From Eunapius fragilis (lineage: Eukaryota; Porifera; Demospongiae; Spongillida; Spongillidae): DNA of 64,000 bases. This document shows positions 24,601 through 35,600 of this stretch, piece after piece; positions within the stretch are counted from its first letter, which is position 1, and each line of letters opens with the position of its first letter. The position numbers and the translations under genes are program-made. The stretch is from positions 6,714,097-6,778,096 of the forward strand of contig OY811984.1 in assembly GCA_963681505.1 (NCBI GenBank), given 5' to 3'. The notes beneath the pieces are model-generated. The model saw only the letters and a list, made by a program, of their open reading frames with translations. It was not told the origin of the DNA and ran no database searches.

Positions 24601-27403
24601 CAAGGATATCACTATGGGTGGAGCAAGGATATCACTATGGGTGGAGCAAGGATATCACTATGGGCGGAGCAAGGATATCACTATGGTCGGAGCAAGGATA
24701 TCACTATGGGTGGAGCAAGGATATCACTATGGGTGGAGCAAGGATATCACTATGGGCGGAGCAAGGATATCACTATGGGCGGAGCAAGGATATCACTATG
24801 GGTGGAGCAAGGATATCACTATGGGTGGAGCAAGGATATCACTATGGGTGGAGCAAGGATATCACTATGGGCGGAGCAAGGATATCACTATGGGTGGAGC
24901 AAGGATATCACTATGGGTGGAGCAAGGATATCACTATGGGCGGAGCAAGGATATCACTATGGGTGGAGCAAGGATATCACTATGGGCGGAGCAAGGATAC
25001 CACTATGGGTGGAGCAAGGATATCACTATGGGCGGAGCAAGGATATCACTATGGGCGGAGCAAGGATATCACTATGGGCGGAGCAAGGATATCACTATGG
25101 GTGAAGCAAGGATATCACTATGGGTGGAGCAGGATATCACTATGGGCGGAGCAAGGATATCACTATGGGTGAAGCAAGGATATCACTATGGGTGGAGCAA
25201 GGATATCACTATGGGTGGAGCAAGGATATCACTATGGGCGGAGCAAGGATATCACTATGGGTGGAGCAAGGATATCACTATGGGCGGAGCAAGGATATCA
25301 CTATGGGTGGAGCAAGGATATCACTATGGGTGGAGCAGGATATCACTATGGGTGGAGCAAGGATATCACTATGGGTGGAGCAAGGATACCACTATGGGTG
25401 AAGCAAGGATATCACTATGGGTGGAGCAGGATATCACTATGGGCGGAGCAAGGATATCACTATGGGTGAAGCAAGGATATCACTATGGGTGGAGCAAGGA
25501 TATCACTATGGGTGAAGCAAGGATATCACTATGGGCAGAGCAAGGATATCACTATGGGTGGAGCAAGGATATCACTATGGGTGAAGCAAGGATATCACTA
25601 TGGGTGGAGCAAGGATATCACTATGGGTGAAGCAAGGATATCACTATGGTCGGAGCAAGGATATCACTATGGGTGAAGCAAGGATATCACTATGGGCGGA
25701 GCAAGGATATCACTATGGGCGGAGCAAGGATATCACTATGGGTGGTGTAATGGCATCACTTATCGTAGACTTGAGATACACATGGCGATGATTATTGCTT
25801 GCAGTATGACATCATAAAACTTTACATTAGAGGGTCTGGGAATAAAGTCGTGGGAAATGGTCCCTGGAATGTTGTTGGTATGTATGAAGTTACATAATAT
25901 TTGTGACATCACAAATACAGTTATCAATATGGATATCTGAAACCAAGGGAAACCACAAGGCCTATCACCACATATATTGAAATGTCATTGGTGATCAGCT
26001 CAATCAGCTCATAAAAGCCATCTCTCGTACATGTACTGCAAGACACTGCTATGAAGACTTTGGTTCTAGTTATTGAAGACTGGCACACCAAAATGTAAGT
26101 TGTGTCCTGTCTCGTACCCAGACCCAAATGTACGTTATGATGATAGTATGGCATCACATACAGAGGGTCTGGGGACAAGGTATAAGATCGTGGGAATGGT
26201 TAATGGAATGTAGGAAGTTACAAAATATTTGTGTAGTCACAAGTTATGAGCTCCTGAAAGCAAGAGAGAGTGATGAGTGCAACAGACAACACCCCCAAGC
26301 AGCTACTGAGCATAACAGAGCAGCTGCTGCACAGTGTGTGGTGTGGTGCGTTATTGTGTGGGCGTGGGGATTGCAGCATTTCTTTGAAGTTGTTGTTTGT
26401 AGGTCTTATGGACAACGCTGTAAAAATAATAAATACAAACATGGGGATGGATGTATCCCGGCAAATGGCACAATAGCCCAGCACAGGGGCGCTCCATTCC
26501 CTGTTACAAATACATTATTTCCTTCCAGGAATGAGAGCCTTGTGCTGGCTTGGGCAAAGCCAAGCCTTTCTGACGCAAGACAACTAAAAACTTCTAATTC
26601 ATTTCAATCATGACTTTGGGTGTGGTTTTACGATTGGTACGCTAGGAATGCAATTAGCCGACATTGAAATGCTACGTCACAAAACGCTGTCAATTTAAAC
26701 CTCCTATGACCTTTGACCTTTATTCCCTACCTTACGTACATTTTGTCAGACTATCGCTGTGGTTGGAGCAAAGGGCATCGCTATCCTTTAAGAGCCGGGG
26801 TATAAATGGTATCATTATGCCCACGGGGAAAGTACCATGACACAGACCTTAACTAACTTAAAATCTAAAACAGTTTGCTTGTACCTTTGGGGTTATATAT
26901 CAAGATGCTTCTCCACTCTTCCACCGCCTTAGGACGGTTACCGGAAGCAAAGGCTCGCGTCGCCCTGATGTGAGATTGTTCACGCTTCGTGACGTAGGAA
27001 TCTACCGAATTTAGCGCCTCCAGGTGGACGGAAACTAACGAACAGAAAAGCAAAAGCAGACATATTGGCACAACGGTAACAAGTTAGCAACGGGTACCGC
27101 TTATCGGTTACCTTTCGGATGGCTTGGTGGAAGAGAGTTAGGACCTGACAGCTGGTAATTAGCCTGCATAGCATGGGTCGGACCGCCCTCTTAACCACTA
27201 CTGCACATCGTTTGGACCACAACCTTACTTACTATCATACAATGGGCGAGAGCAAAGCCACTGTCCAACAGACATGCCTCCTCCAAGTAAGGCACCCAGT
27301 CATCGTTGCTGCTGAGGAAGGCTCCGAGTGCCTCGTTGAACAGCTGCAGAGCTCTGTCGTTGCCGCACGTGAGGGCAAGACCTGCGCGGTCTAACTTTGT
27401 CAT
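18618..27403 (-). CDS. TTC38: TTC38-like TPR protein, copy A
   Basis: Twelve minus-strand exons: 27403-27233, 27163-27112, 27034-26885, 23718-23586, 23003-22897, 22842-22717, 22371-22170, 21122-21035, 20976-20920, 20852-20796, 19131-18982, 18725-18618. Every phase closes, giving 466 aa; human TTC38 has 469. Landmarks in order: DNA-end exon MTKLDRAGLALTCGND, then KREQSHIRATRAFASGNRPKA, DILAIQVLFDACIDL, WAYHTIS, LLWRLNVAG and LGGSWAQRQVFSVTLIHAAI, which aligns with human [20 protein letters not shown]. The protein is a helical TPR-type repeat protein without a signal peptide or membrane segment. Its biochemical function is not established. Introns are unusually repeat-rich, and two arrays begin exactly at splice donors (exons 7 and 10). 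Copy B lies immediately upstream in the same orientation. Confidence 0.9.
19656..20808. repeat. 29-bp minisatellite at the TTC38-A exon 10 donor, about 39 copies
   Basis: The unit is CACTGTATTGGGAACACAAC plus TACCCACCT. On the gene strand each unit reads AATACAGTGAG|GTGGGTAG, which is the last bases of exon 10 followed by its 5' splice site. The array begins at the real junction (20796) and runs into the intron. The same array is in copy B. Confidence 0.95.
21233..21931. mobile_element. Fold-back DNA element with about 111-bp inverted arms
   Basis: 21233-21343 (starting TAGTCTGGCAAGCCAGAC) is the inverted, roughly 80% identical counterpart of 21819-21931 (ending GTCTTGCAAGCCAGAC on the reverse strand). 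The 475-bp interior has no transposase frame. This is a non-autonomous transposon in intron 7 of TTC38-A. Confidence 0.75.
22078..22185. repeat. Two-unit repeat at the TTC38-A exon 7 donor
   Basis: Two units of about 53 bp each contain CCTCCCTCACCAGGTGAAGG, the reverse complement of exon 7's last bases plus its donor (CCTTCACCTG|GTGAGGGAGG). It is a short version of the 12-unit array at 31728-32330. Confidence 0.85.
23549..23680. repeat. Near-identical tract shared with 33646-33771
   Basis: The tract covering the end of TTC38-A exon 4 and its donor-side intron (ACAAAGATACAATGTGTAGT onward) matches copy B base for base, while the start of the same exon differs strongly. This patchwork suggests gene conversion. 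Confidence 0.7.
23949..25745. repeat. 23-bp minisatellite, about 78 copies
   Basis: The unit is GGATATCACTATGGGTGGAG plus CAA, with variants GGGCGG, GGTGAAG and GGTCGG interspersed, and a few units one base short. It fills most of intron 3 of TTC38-A. The reverse strand contains GATATCCTTGCT, which also occurs at the start of exon 4 in copy B. Confidence 0.97.
25800..26245. repeat. Diverged direct repeat of about 105 bp
   Basis: 25803-25915 and 26140-26245 share GTATGRCATCA, AGAGGGTCTGGG, TCGTGGGAAATGG, GGAATG and GAAGTTACA-AATATTTGTG in the same order. The two copies are separated by about 225 bp without coding signal. Confidence 0.6.
26708..26720 (-). promoter_or_regulatory. Perfect DR1 nuclear-receptor element
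   Basis: TGACCTTTGACCT is the reverse complement of AGGTCAAAGGTCA, the consensus DR1 bound by HNF4 and RXR heterodimers. It lies in TTC38-A intron 3, 165 bp past exon 3. Occupancy is untested. Confidence 0.35.
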
Positions 27404-27743
27404 TTATAAACGTTTAAGCCGCGCGTGCAGAAGATGCTTTGTCTAGACCACGTGAGCGAGTGCTATTATTGACACCGTGCGAACGATCTTTTGATGATGC
27501 CCTTAGCAATTTAATTCTGCTATGATAGTTCATAGTTAGGGTTGAATTTAGGGTTTTCGGGTTTGCGTTAGGGCCTAAATCATTCCATTGGGTCAGTGGT
27601 TTTGTATGCTCATGATTTCACGATTGTGTGAACTTATTCGACGGCACTATTAAACAGTCAGGGAAAGATATTTTCCTTTTTATTGCATAACCAAAAAAAA
27701 AAAACAGATAACTATGGCCGTCATTTGTATAACCAAAAACGAA
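27404..27743. other. Spacer between the TTC38 copies
   Basis: About 340 bp containing the 5' flank of copy A and the 3' end of copy B. No TATA box or other recognisable motif apart from short homopolymers (poly-A near 27692). Confidence 0.5.
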
Positions 27744-30700
27744 CTAGGAAAGTTGCGCTATCTTGATTGGACCATGTCCCATGTTTTCATGTAAGCCTTT
27801 TACCTCTGCATACAATTTCTCCAATGTCTTGCTTTTTGGTTTCATTGCCTAAGGGGTGTGGTCACCAACAAATAAATGACAATGCCACTCCCTAATAGTG
27901 CCCAGGCCATACCCTGAGTTCAGCAATGAGTGCCAGTGCCAGAGGTAGCTGCTTTGATCGGATGGCAGCATGGATCAAGGTGACACTGAAGACCTGTCTC
28001 TGAGCCCAGCTTCCTCCCAACTTGACCAGGTCATACTTGAGGGGGAGCATCAGGGAGATGACCTGTGTGATATCACACAAGAGAAGGCCATAAAGAGAAT
28101 GTAGCTACAATCATAACATAGACACAGAAATGAACACGTACACACACACACACACACACACAGATAAAAACATTCTCCAGCGAGGGTATAGAAATTGAAG
28201 GTAAAGGTGGTGAAGGGAACAAGGGTGTGGGAAAAAGAAAATGACTTAAACCTAAATTCAGCACATGACAAACATAGGTTTTAGTTTCACTTTCTCATCA
28301 GAGAAAGTCTTTATATATACTTGTTTTCTCTATTATTGTTCACAAATAGCACCTTCAGCAATAGTTACTACAGGTGTATTATTTCATAATTTGTTCACAA
28401 ATAGCACTTCAGCAATAGTTACTACTATTTCATAATTTCTAGTTTACATGCATTGTTTTTTTTTTAAATTTTATTTATTTTCCCTCCTCTCGCTAAGCTC
28501 TCCTGCCGACACAGCTCGTCTCCTGTCTATATTTTCTCCCCATGCATCAGCCTGGCTTTCTGTAATACCATCTTCAGGCCTGGGCCTAAACCTAGACCCC
28601 AATGAGCACCAAATAACCACCAAGCGGTGGCCAGGTCTGGTCACTTCCTCTGGCTCTCCCTGTGCTTTGTGCCCAGACAACTCTCTGGGTAGGACACCAC
28701 GCCTTAACTTGCAAGCACAGTGTTCTGGCACAATAAGCTCCGAGACATAGTCCTGCCACCATGCAGACATCAGTGCTAAGGTTGAAGCAGGTAGTGGCCT
28801 AGGACATGATCTCCACTGAACACGCCCTGCAGACATCCTTGCTTCTGACTGGCTCTGTGGCAAGCCTGCTGCCTTTGACCTCACTGTGACCTTTCCGCTA
28901 AACCCTTCTGTTCTTTTGGAAGCGGGTGTCACAGCAGAGTCAGCAGCAGCCACTAAGCTTAGAAAACACTCTGGCAACGATTGAAATGCTCCGAGCTTGG
29001 GTGGGGCTTGTATCCCCTTGGCGACAGGGTCCTATGGAGCATGGGGCACATAAGTCCAAGAGGCTTTCTTGCGCCTGGCCTCTCACCTTGCCATCAGACA
29101 TAACGAACCAAAGCCAAAGATGGTTGCCGGACTTTACAGTCGACTCAACCTGACCCTGGACTTGGCAACACAAGGGCTCTCCTCATGAGGATACCTCTTG
29201 AGGCAGCATAATTATTATACCAAAGTAGTTATTATTAAAAGATCAGGTGTACATTATTGTAATGTACATGGTATATACCGGTAATTAACGTTTTTATAGT
29301 TCTACTGTTAAGATAAAATATTCTGTCTTGTTTGAACCGTGGTACTACAATCACGTTTCTTCCTGTACATGCTGCCAGAGTAAATGTTATGGAGGCCTGG
29401 GGACCAAATTTTACAGCTGCAAAATACACATCTAGTCACAAACAAGTTGTTGCATGCTGTTACAACAGCATGCATGCTGCTGTCGTGGACAACTGGATAA
29501 CCCACCACCAAAGCCTGCACCAAATTATGCTATGCAGGCATGCGTGTTTAAAACTGGTATTGCACATACCATTTGCATCAGATCAGTTTAGCATTAGGTC
29601 AGTTTCAAAACACTACATAGGAATTGTAGAGTGAAGCGTCAGCTCAATAAAAACACCACAAATACCTTGTATGGGCATAGGTCTCTTTGCATTGTATGCG
29701 TGCATGGTAGTCCAGGATCTAACATTAGGGTTATGGGGGGGGGGCACATTACTAATAGAAATGTAGAGTCGTAGGCATGGCAACAAATACCTCACTGTAT
29801 TGGGAACACAACTACCCACCTCACTGTATTGGGAACACAACTACCCACCTCACTGTATTGGGAACACAACTACCCACCTCACTGTATTGGGAACACAACT
29901 ACCCACCTCACTGTATTGGGAACACAACTACCCACCTCACTGTATTGGGAACACAACTACCCACCTCACTGTATTGGGAACACAACTACCCACCTCACTG
30001 TATTGGGAACACAACTACCCACCTCACTGTATTGGGAACACAACTACCCACCTCACTGTATTGGGAACACAACTACCCACCTCACTGTATTGGGAACACA
30101 ACTACCCACCTCGCTGTATTGGGAACACAACTACCCACCTCACTGTATTGGGAACACAACTACCCACCTCACTGTATTGGGAACACAACTACCCACCTCA
30201 CTGTATTGGGAACACAACTACCCACCTCACTGTATTGGGAACACAACTACCCACCTCACTGTATTGGGAACACAACTACCCACCTCACTGTATTGGGAAC
30301 ACAACTACCCACCTCACTGTATTGGGAACACAACTACCCACCTCACTGTATTGGGAACACAACTACCCACCTCACTGTATTGGGAACACAACTACCCACC
30401 TCACTGTATTGGGAACACAACTACCCACCTCACTGTATTGCTCTTTGCCAAATGCAAGAAGAGCATTGCCAACCGGAACACCAACCTACATAGGAGAGTG
30501 TTAATAAAATGTGTAGCTGTATAACTGACCTTTTTTTTTAAGTTCTTGCGATTGGACAATGTTTCCCAAGGTGACATACATGCCCATGTAACCATACAAC
30601 CAGCTGTATGTCCCCAAGGTGACATACATGCCCATGTAACCATACAACCAGCTGTATGTTCCCAAGGTGACATACATGCCCATGTAACCATACAACCAGC

Positions 30701-33118
30701 CGTATGTTCCCAAGGTGACATACATGCCCATGTAACCATACAACCAGCTGTATGTTCCCAAGGTGACATACATGCCCACATAACCATACAACCAGCCATA
30801 TATTCCCAAGGTGACATACATGCCCATGTAACCATACAACCAGCTGTATGTTCCCAAGGTGACATACATGCCCATGTAACCATACAACCAGCTGTATTTC
30901 GCAAGGTGACATACATGCCCTTGTAACCATACAACCAGCCGTATGTTCCCAAGGTGACATACATGCCCATGTAACCATACAACCAGCCATGTTCCCAAGG
31001 TGACATACATGCCCATGTAACCATACAACCAGCTGTATGTCCCCAAGGTGACATACATGCCCATGTAACCATACAACCAGCTGTATGTTCCCAAGGTGAC
31101 ATACATGCCCACATAACCATACAACCAGCCGTATGTTCCCAAGGTGATATACATGCCCATGTAACCATACAACCAGCCGTATGTTCCCAAGGTGACATAC
31201 ATGCCCATGTAACCATACAACCAGCTGTATGTTCCCAATGCCCATGTAACCATACAACTGACCATACTGTTCTACTAAGACCAAGTTCTTAACTTCATGT
31301 ATTGGGAGAATTATAATGAACCAAATGTGAACTGATCCAACCCATAGAAAAATCCCTATAAATTTCTGCAAACATATTATGCACAGCCCGTTACTCTCAC
31401 TCACCACATCAGCAACCTTGCAGTCCGTGGACACACCACTTTTGGCATACTCACTGATGTTCTGAGAGAGGAAGGAGTCCAAATGAACACACCCTACCAA
31501 CTGCCCAAGATGCACCCACCTTGAGTAACCTTTCAGCAAGGACCAGCCTTGCAGTAGACTCTGTGACCTTCCCATGTGCCAGTGACATCATCATGTGCAC
31601 ATCAAACCTGCAAGAATGGCATTGCCCCCCGTCCCCCGTCCCCCCAATCACGTAATGCATAATGTCCAATACTACCAACGTACAGGCAAGGGGGGGGGGG
31701 GGGGCTGTCAGTAAATAATTAAAATCCCTCCCTCACACATCACACCTCTCTCACCAGGTGAAGGTACATACCACACCCTTCCTCTCCACACATCATACCT
31801 CCCTCACCAGGTGAAGGTCATACCACACTCTCCCTCCCTACACATCACACCTCTCTCACCAGGTGAAGGTACTTACCACACCCTCCCTCCCTACACATCA
31901 CACCTCCCTCAGATGAAGGTCATACCACACCCTCCCTCCCTACACATCACACCTCCCTCACCAGGTGAAGGTCATACCACACCCTCCCTCCCTACACATC
32001 ACACCTCCCTCACCAGGTGAAGGTCATACCACACCCTCCCTCCCTACACATCACACCTCCCTCACCAGGTGAAGGTCATACCACACCCTCCCTCCTCACA
32101 ACACACCTCCTTCACCAGGTGAAGGTCATACCACACCCTCCTTCCTCACACATCACACCTCCCTCACCAGGTGAAAGTACATACCACACCCTCTCTCCCC
32201 ACACATCACACCTCCCTCACCAGGTGAAGGTACATACCACACCCTCTCTCCCCACAATCACACCTCCCTCACCAGGTGAAGGTACATACCACACCCTCTC
32301 TCCCACACATCACACCTCCCTCACCAGGTGAAGGTACAGCTCTCCACGTGTTGGGCACATACATCTGTCACCTTCTTCCACCTCTCCTCCCCAGGGTATA
32401 TCCCCGCAACGTTCAGTCTCCACAGTAGAGAGGCAGCGTCAATAAGTCCAAACAGGTTATCAGGTTCAAGCAAGCTACACAACACAGTGTCAAATTCACG
32501 GTACACTTCATCCAATTTGCCATGGTCTATGAACACAGAAGAGCACAGGCATGCTAATATGAACACCACATCTGCTCTAATTATTTGGGAGCACCACATC
32601 TGCTCTAATTATTTGGGAACACCACATCTGCTCTAATTATTTGGGAACACCACATCTGCTCTAATTATTTGGGAACACCACATTTGGGAACACCATATCT
32701 GCTCTAATTATTACATCTGCTCTAATTATTTGGGAGCACCACATCTGCTCTAATTATTTGGGAACACCATATCTGCTCTAATTATTACATCTGCTCTAAT
32801 TATTTGGGAACACCATATCTGCTCTAATTATTACATCTGCTCTAATTATTAGGGAATACCACATCTGCTCTATTTATTAGGGAACACTACTACATATGTT
32901 CTAATTTTACACACTGCCTACTGATGTGCAAGGGCAAACCCACCCCTCACCAAGGTGGAAGAGGGCCAGGTGCCAAGAGATGTGGCCATTCAATAAGGAA
33001 CCATTCCAGTTCTCCCTGGATGATGTTAGGAGCTCCACACCACTTGCAGTGTCTCTCTCCTCTTCGATCACATGACCTGTGTGATAATCAGGTGATCACC
33101 CAACCATTGTCACAACAC

Positions 33119-33192
<74 letters not shown>

Positions 33193-35600
33193 CACACTCA
33201 CATACATGCACTCACTGATGGTATGGTAGGCCCATGGTGTCTTCTTCTGAAGGTCAAGTGCCTTCCTGGCCAGTTCCTCTGCCCTATCACGTTGGTTGGT
33301 CTGCTCCAACGCAAACGCATAGCTGAGAACACGCCCACCAGACATAGCTGAGGTCACACCCAGCAGTAAACATTTACCTAGTTCTATGCACCACAGCATA
33401 TGGTAGGGGTTACAGGAGCACCACAGCATGTGGTAGGGGGTTACAGGAGCACCACAGCATATGGTAGGGGTTACAGGAGCACCACAGCATGTGGTAGGGG
33501 GTTACAGGAGTTACCACAGTATGTGGTAGGGGGTTACAGGAGCACCACAACATATGGTAGGGGGTTACAGGAGCACCACAGCATACTGTAGGGGGCTACA
33601 GGAGCACCACAGCATATGGTATGGGGGGGGGGGGGGGGGGGGGGGGGCCACAAAGATACAATGTGTAGTCCTGGGTACTCACTAGCTTAGAATGAAGGGA
33701 TACAGGTCATCACCTTCTGCCCACCATGGTAAGACGGCTGCCAGGTAGTCCCTCATCAGCATGAACTCACCAAGGTCAATACATGACCCAAAGAGGAGTC
33801 TGATAGCAAGGATATCTGGGGGGGGGGGGGGGGGGGGCGGGGGGAAGTTGCTATGCTCATCAAACACCAACAAGGAAGGGAGACTTAATTGTGATCAGCT
33901 TTCACTGTGATCAGTTTTCAATTAATATCTCTTGTAAAACTACCAAGAGGAAAAGTGCCTTGCGTTAGAATGTTATGGAGCACAGCTCTATGAGCATCTA
34001 AACATGTCTGATCTCAATAATAATTATTTTTTTTCACCAGCCACTGATGTTTGGTTAATGAAAGAGGATCAAGAGTTAACAGTTTACCTTCAGTTACAAG
34101 TATGGATGATTGAACCCTCCCAATTTCAGAACTGCCCAGCTGGGAATTTACCTTTTCATGTTGAGAAAATTACATCGCAGATGTATATGAGACGTTTTAT
34201 GACAAAATCAGGATGGTGTAAAATAGCATCAATTTCAAACCCACATGTATATCTTCTGAGCCAAACGACCCATGTGCATGTCCTTCATATTTTCAGCACT
34301 TATTGCCACATCAGTTCTTATTGCCACATCCCACACATATATTATTATTATTATCGTTTCGCACCATTCTATATTTTAGAAGAGGTTTCATCCATTGAAA
34401 TATAGAATGGTGCGAAACGACCGGGAAAATTGCTCTGATTTAATATCTTGATTATAGATTAAGTAAAATTCAACAATCTGCAGAATCTGATAGCAACAAG
34501 ACTCCTTTGGGGGTGTTGCAATTTTGGTGATGGAGAGAAGCTCCTTCGTTCAGTTTTATGTGTTTTTAACCCTGAAGGGTACTGAACGTTGGTACGGACG
34601 AATGTAAAGGGTTTATAGTGTGTAAGAATAGAATAAAATAAGAACTGATGTGGCAATAAGTGCTGAAAATATGAAGGACGTGGGTTGTTTAGCTCAGAAG
34701 ATATGTGGGTTTGACATTGATGCTACTTTATAGTGGTTTTTATTGAAAAAAGCGCAAGCGTGGTTTTTGTCATAAAACATCCTGTGTGTATATATTATAT
34801 ACTTTAAGCAGGTCATTGACTTGATATTTGAACTGTCACCACCCCCACATAGCATGCTGCAATGATAAACATTGTCGTCCGGTGACGCATTATAGTGAAC
34901 ACAAGTGATCATTCCTATAAACATACATATTGATATAACCTTTTGGATAGTCGATGAGAATAGCTTGCCATATTTCCATCGCCTTAGGCCTGTTTCCAGA
35001 AGCGAAAATCTGCATTGCTTTGATGTGGGCCTTCTCACGACCTGATAAGTTTGGGTCGGGAGATTTCATCGCCTCGAGGTGAGAAGAAACTGAGGAGAAA
35101 ATATTAACGTTAGCTGCCAGTTGAACAAGCATGCCTAGCGGATCTGGATGTCATAGGGACATGATACCACTTACCATTGGGATGGCTCGGTGGTGTTGAA
35201 CTTGACAACCAGAAATTTCCCTAGACAAGCACAGCCAGAGGGAAGCCAAATAATGTGGCTTCCCTCTGGCTCTGTGCTTGCTCGCGGGCCATGACGTAAT
35301 AAATTATTATTGTGACGTTGACATGGACTACAAAGGAATATGTACGCAATATGCTACACTACATCACATGGATAGGTGCAATTTATTACGTCATGGCCCG
35401 CGAAACATGTATGCCTATATCCTCACCAACATGCAGTGAGCGAGAACAAAGCCTCTGTCCAGCTCGCATGCCTCGCGGAGGTACGACAGTGAGCTCTCAT
35501 TGGTGCTAAGGGAGGCGTGAAGTGCTTGGTTGAACAGCTGGAGCGCCCTTTCGCTCCCGCACCTCAAAGGGAGGCCCCCCCTATCCAGGTGCAGTTCCAT
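27744..35600 (-). CDS. TTC38: TTC38-like TPR protein, copy B
   Basis: Twelve minus-strand exons: 35600-35427, 35220-35175, 35089-34940, 33815-33683, 33322-33216, 33076-32951, 32526-32325, 31607-31520, 31461-31405, 30485-30429, 28062-27913, 27848-27744. All phases close, giving 464 aa. The start is MELHLDRGGLPLRCG. Exon boundaries and phases are identical to copy A. Exons 4 (3' part), 5, 8, 9, 10 and 11 are almost identical in DNA to copy A, including the 58-bp intron 8, whereas exons 1-3, 6 and 12 differ widely. The exon 3 donor (AAAAG|GTTATATC) is weak. The exon 4 acceptor has an almost pure poly-C tract. Function is as for copy A: an uncharacterised TPR-repeat protein. Both copies look intact. 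Confidence 0.88.
28480..29195 (+). mobile_element. Degraded retroelement tail (zinc finger plus nuclease region)
   Basis: Plus-strand fragments read ARLLSIFSPHASAWLSVIPS, then SPCALCPD, and later KPAAFDLTVTFPL and GACIPLA. This is the C-terminal region of a widespread reverse-transcriptase element family: a cysteine/histidine finger followed by a restriction-like nuclease domain (RPAD...D). I place it with RLE-type LINEs by inference. It is truncated at the 5' side and broken in several places. It lies in intron 10 of TTC38-B, opposite in strand to the gene. Confidence 0.6.
29785..30440. repeat. 29-bp minisatellite at the TTC38-B exon 10 donor, about 22 copies
   Basis: Same unit as 19656-20808, again starting exactly at the exon 10 donor (30429) and spreading into the intron. 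Copies here are more uniform than in copy A. Confidence 0.95.
30567..31240. repeat. 48-bp minisatellite, about 14 copies
   Basis: The unit is CCAAGGTGACATACATGCCC plus ATGTAACCATACAACCAGCT and GTATGTTC. It lies in intron 9 of TTC38-B. The period is divisible by three, hence long artefactual frames on both strands. Confidence 0.95.
31728..32338. repeat. 50-53-bp minisatellite at the TTC38-B exon 7 donor, about 12 copies
   Basis: Each unit carries CCCTCACCAGGTGAAGGT, the reverse complement of ACCTTCACCTG|GTGAGGG, which is exon 7's end plus its donor. The real junction is the rightmost copy (32325). Confidence 0.93.
32560..32895. repeat. AACACCACATCTGCTCTAATTATTTGGG array, about 28 bp
   Basis: About 12 irregular copies in intron 6 of TTC38-B. 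Confidence 0.9.
33122..33200. repeat. (CA)n microsatellite near the exon 5 donor
   Basis: On the gene strand this is a TG tract starting about 15 bases after the exon 5 donor of TTC38-B. Confidence 0.95.
33395..33622. repeat. CACCACAGCATATGGTAGGG array, about 30 bp, 7-8 copies
   Basis: Tandem units ending in a poly-G stretch near 33620-33647, in intron 4 of TTC38-B. Confidence 0.9.
34190..34780. mobile_element. Nested fold-back element in TTC38-B intron 3
   Basis: The left arm 34190-34320 and right arm 34640-34780 are inverted copies (shared CAGCACTTATTGCCACATCA and TTTCAAACCCACAT). Inside, CGTTTCGCACCATTCTATATT at 34354-34376 pairs with 34398-34420 as a second hairpin. No coding capacity, so a non-autonomous DNA element is likely. 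Confidence 0.7.
35226..35402. repeat. Two adjacent hairpins in TTC38-B intron 1
   Basis: 35226-35248 pairs with 35256-35280 (CAGAGGGAAGCCA, 7-base loop). 35283-35305 pairs with 35380-35402 (CGCGGGCCATGACGTAATAA). The second hairpin places inverted CRE-like TGACGTAA sites in its arms. It occupies nearly all of the intron. Confidence 0.7.

Noticed and set aside
23869-25791. 545-codon frame with YHYG/ISLW repeats
   Set aside because: Product of the 23-bp array read in any frame; no domain and no non-repeat start.
28471-28977. 168-codon minus-strand frame
   Set aside because: Shadow of the retroelement fragment, which is meaningful on the plus strand.
30401-31575. Three minus-strand frames of 254-345 codons
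   Set aside because: 48-bp array period is divisible by three, so frames stay open; parts overlap true TTC38 exons 8-9 but in part the wrong frame.
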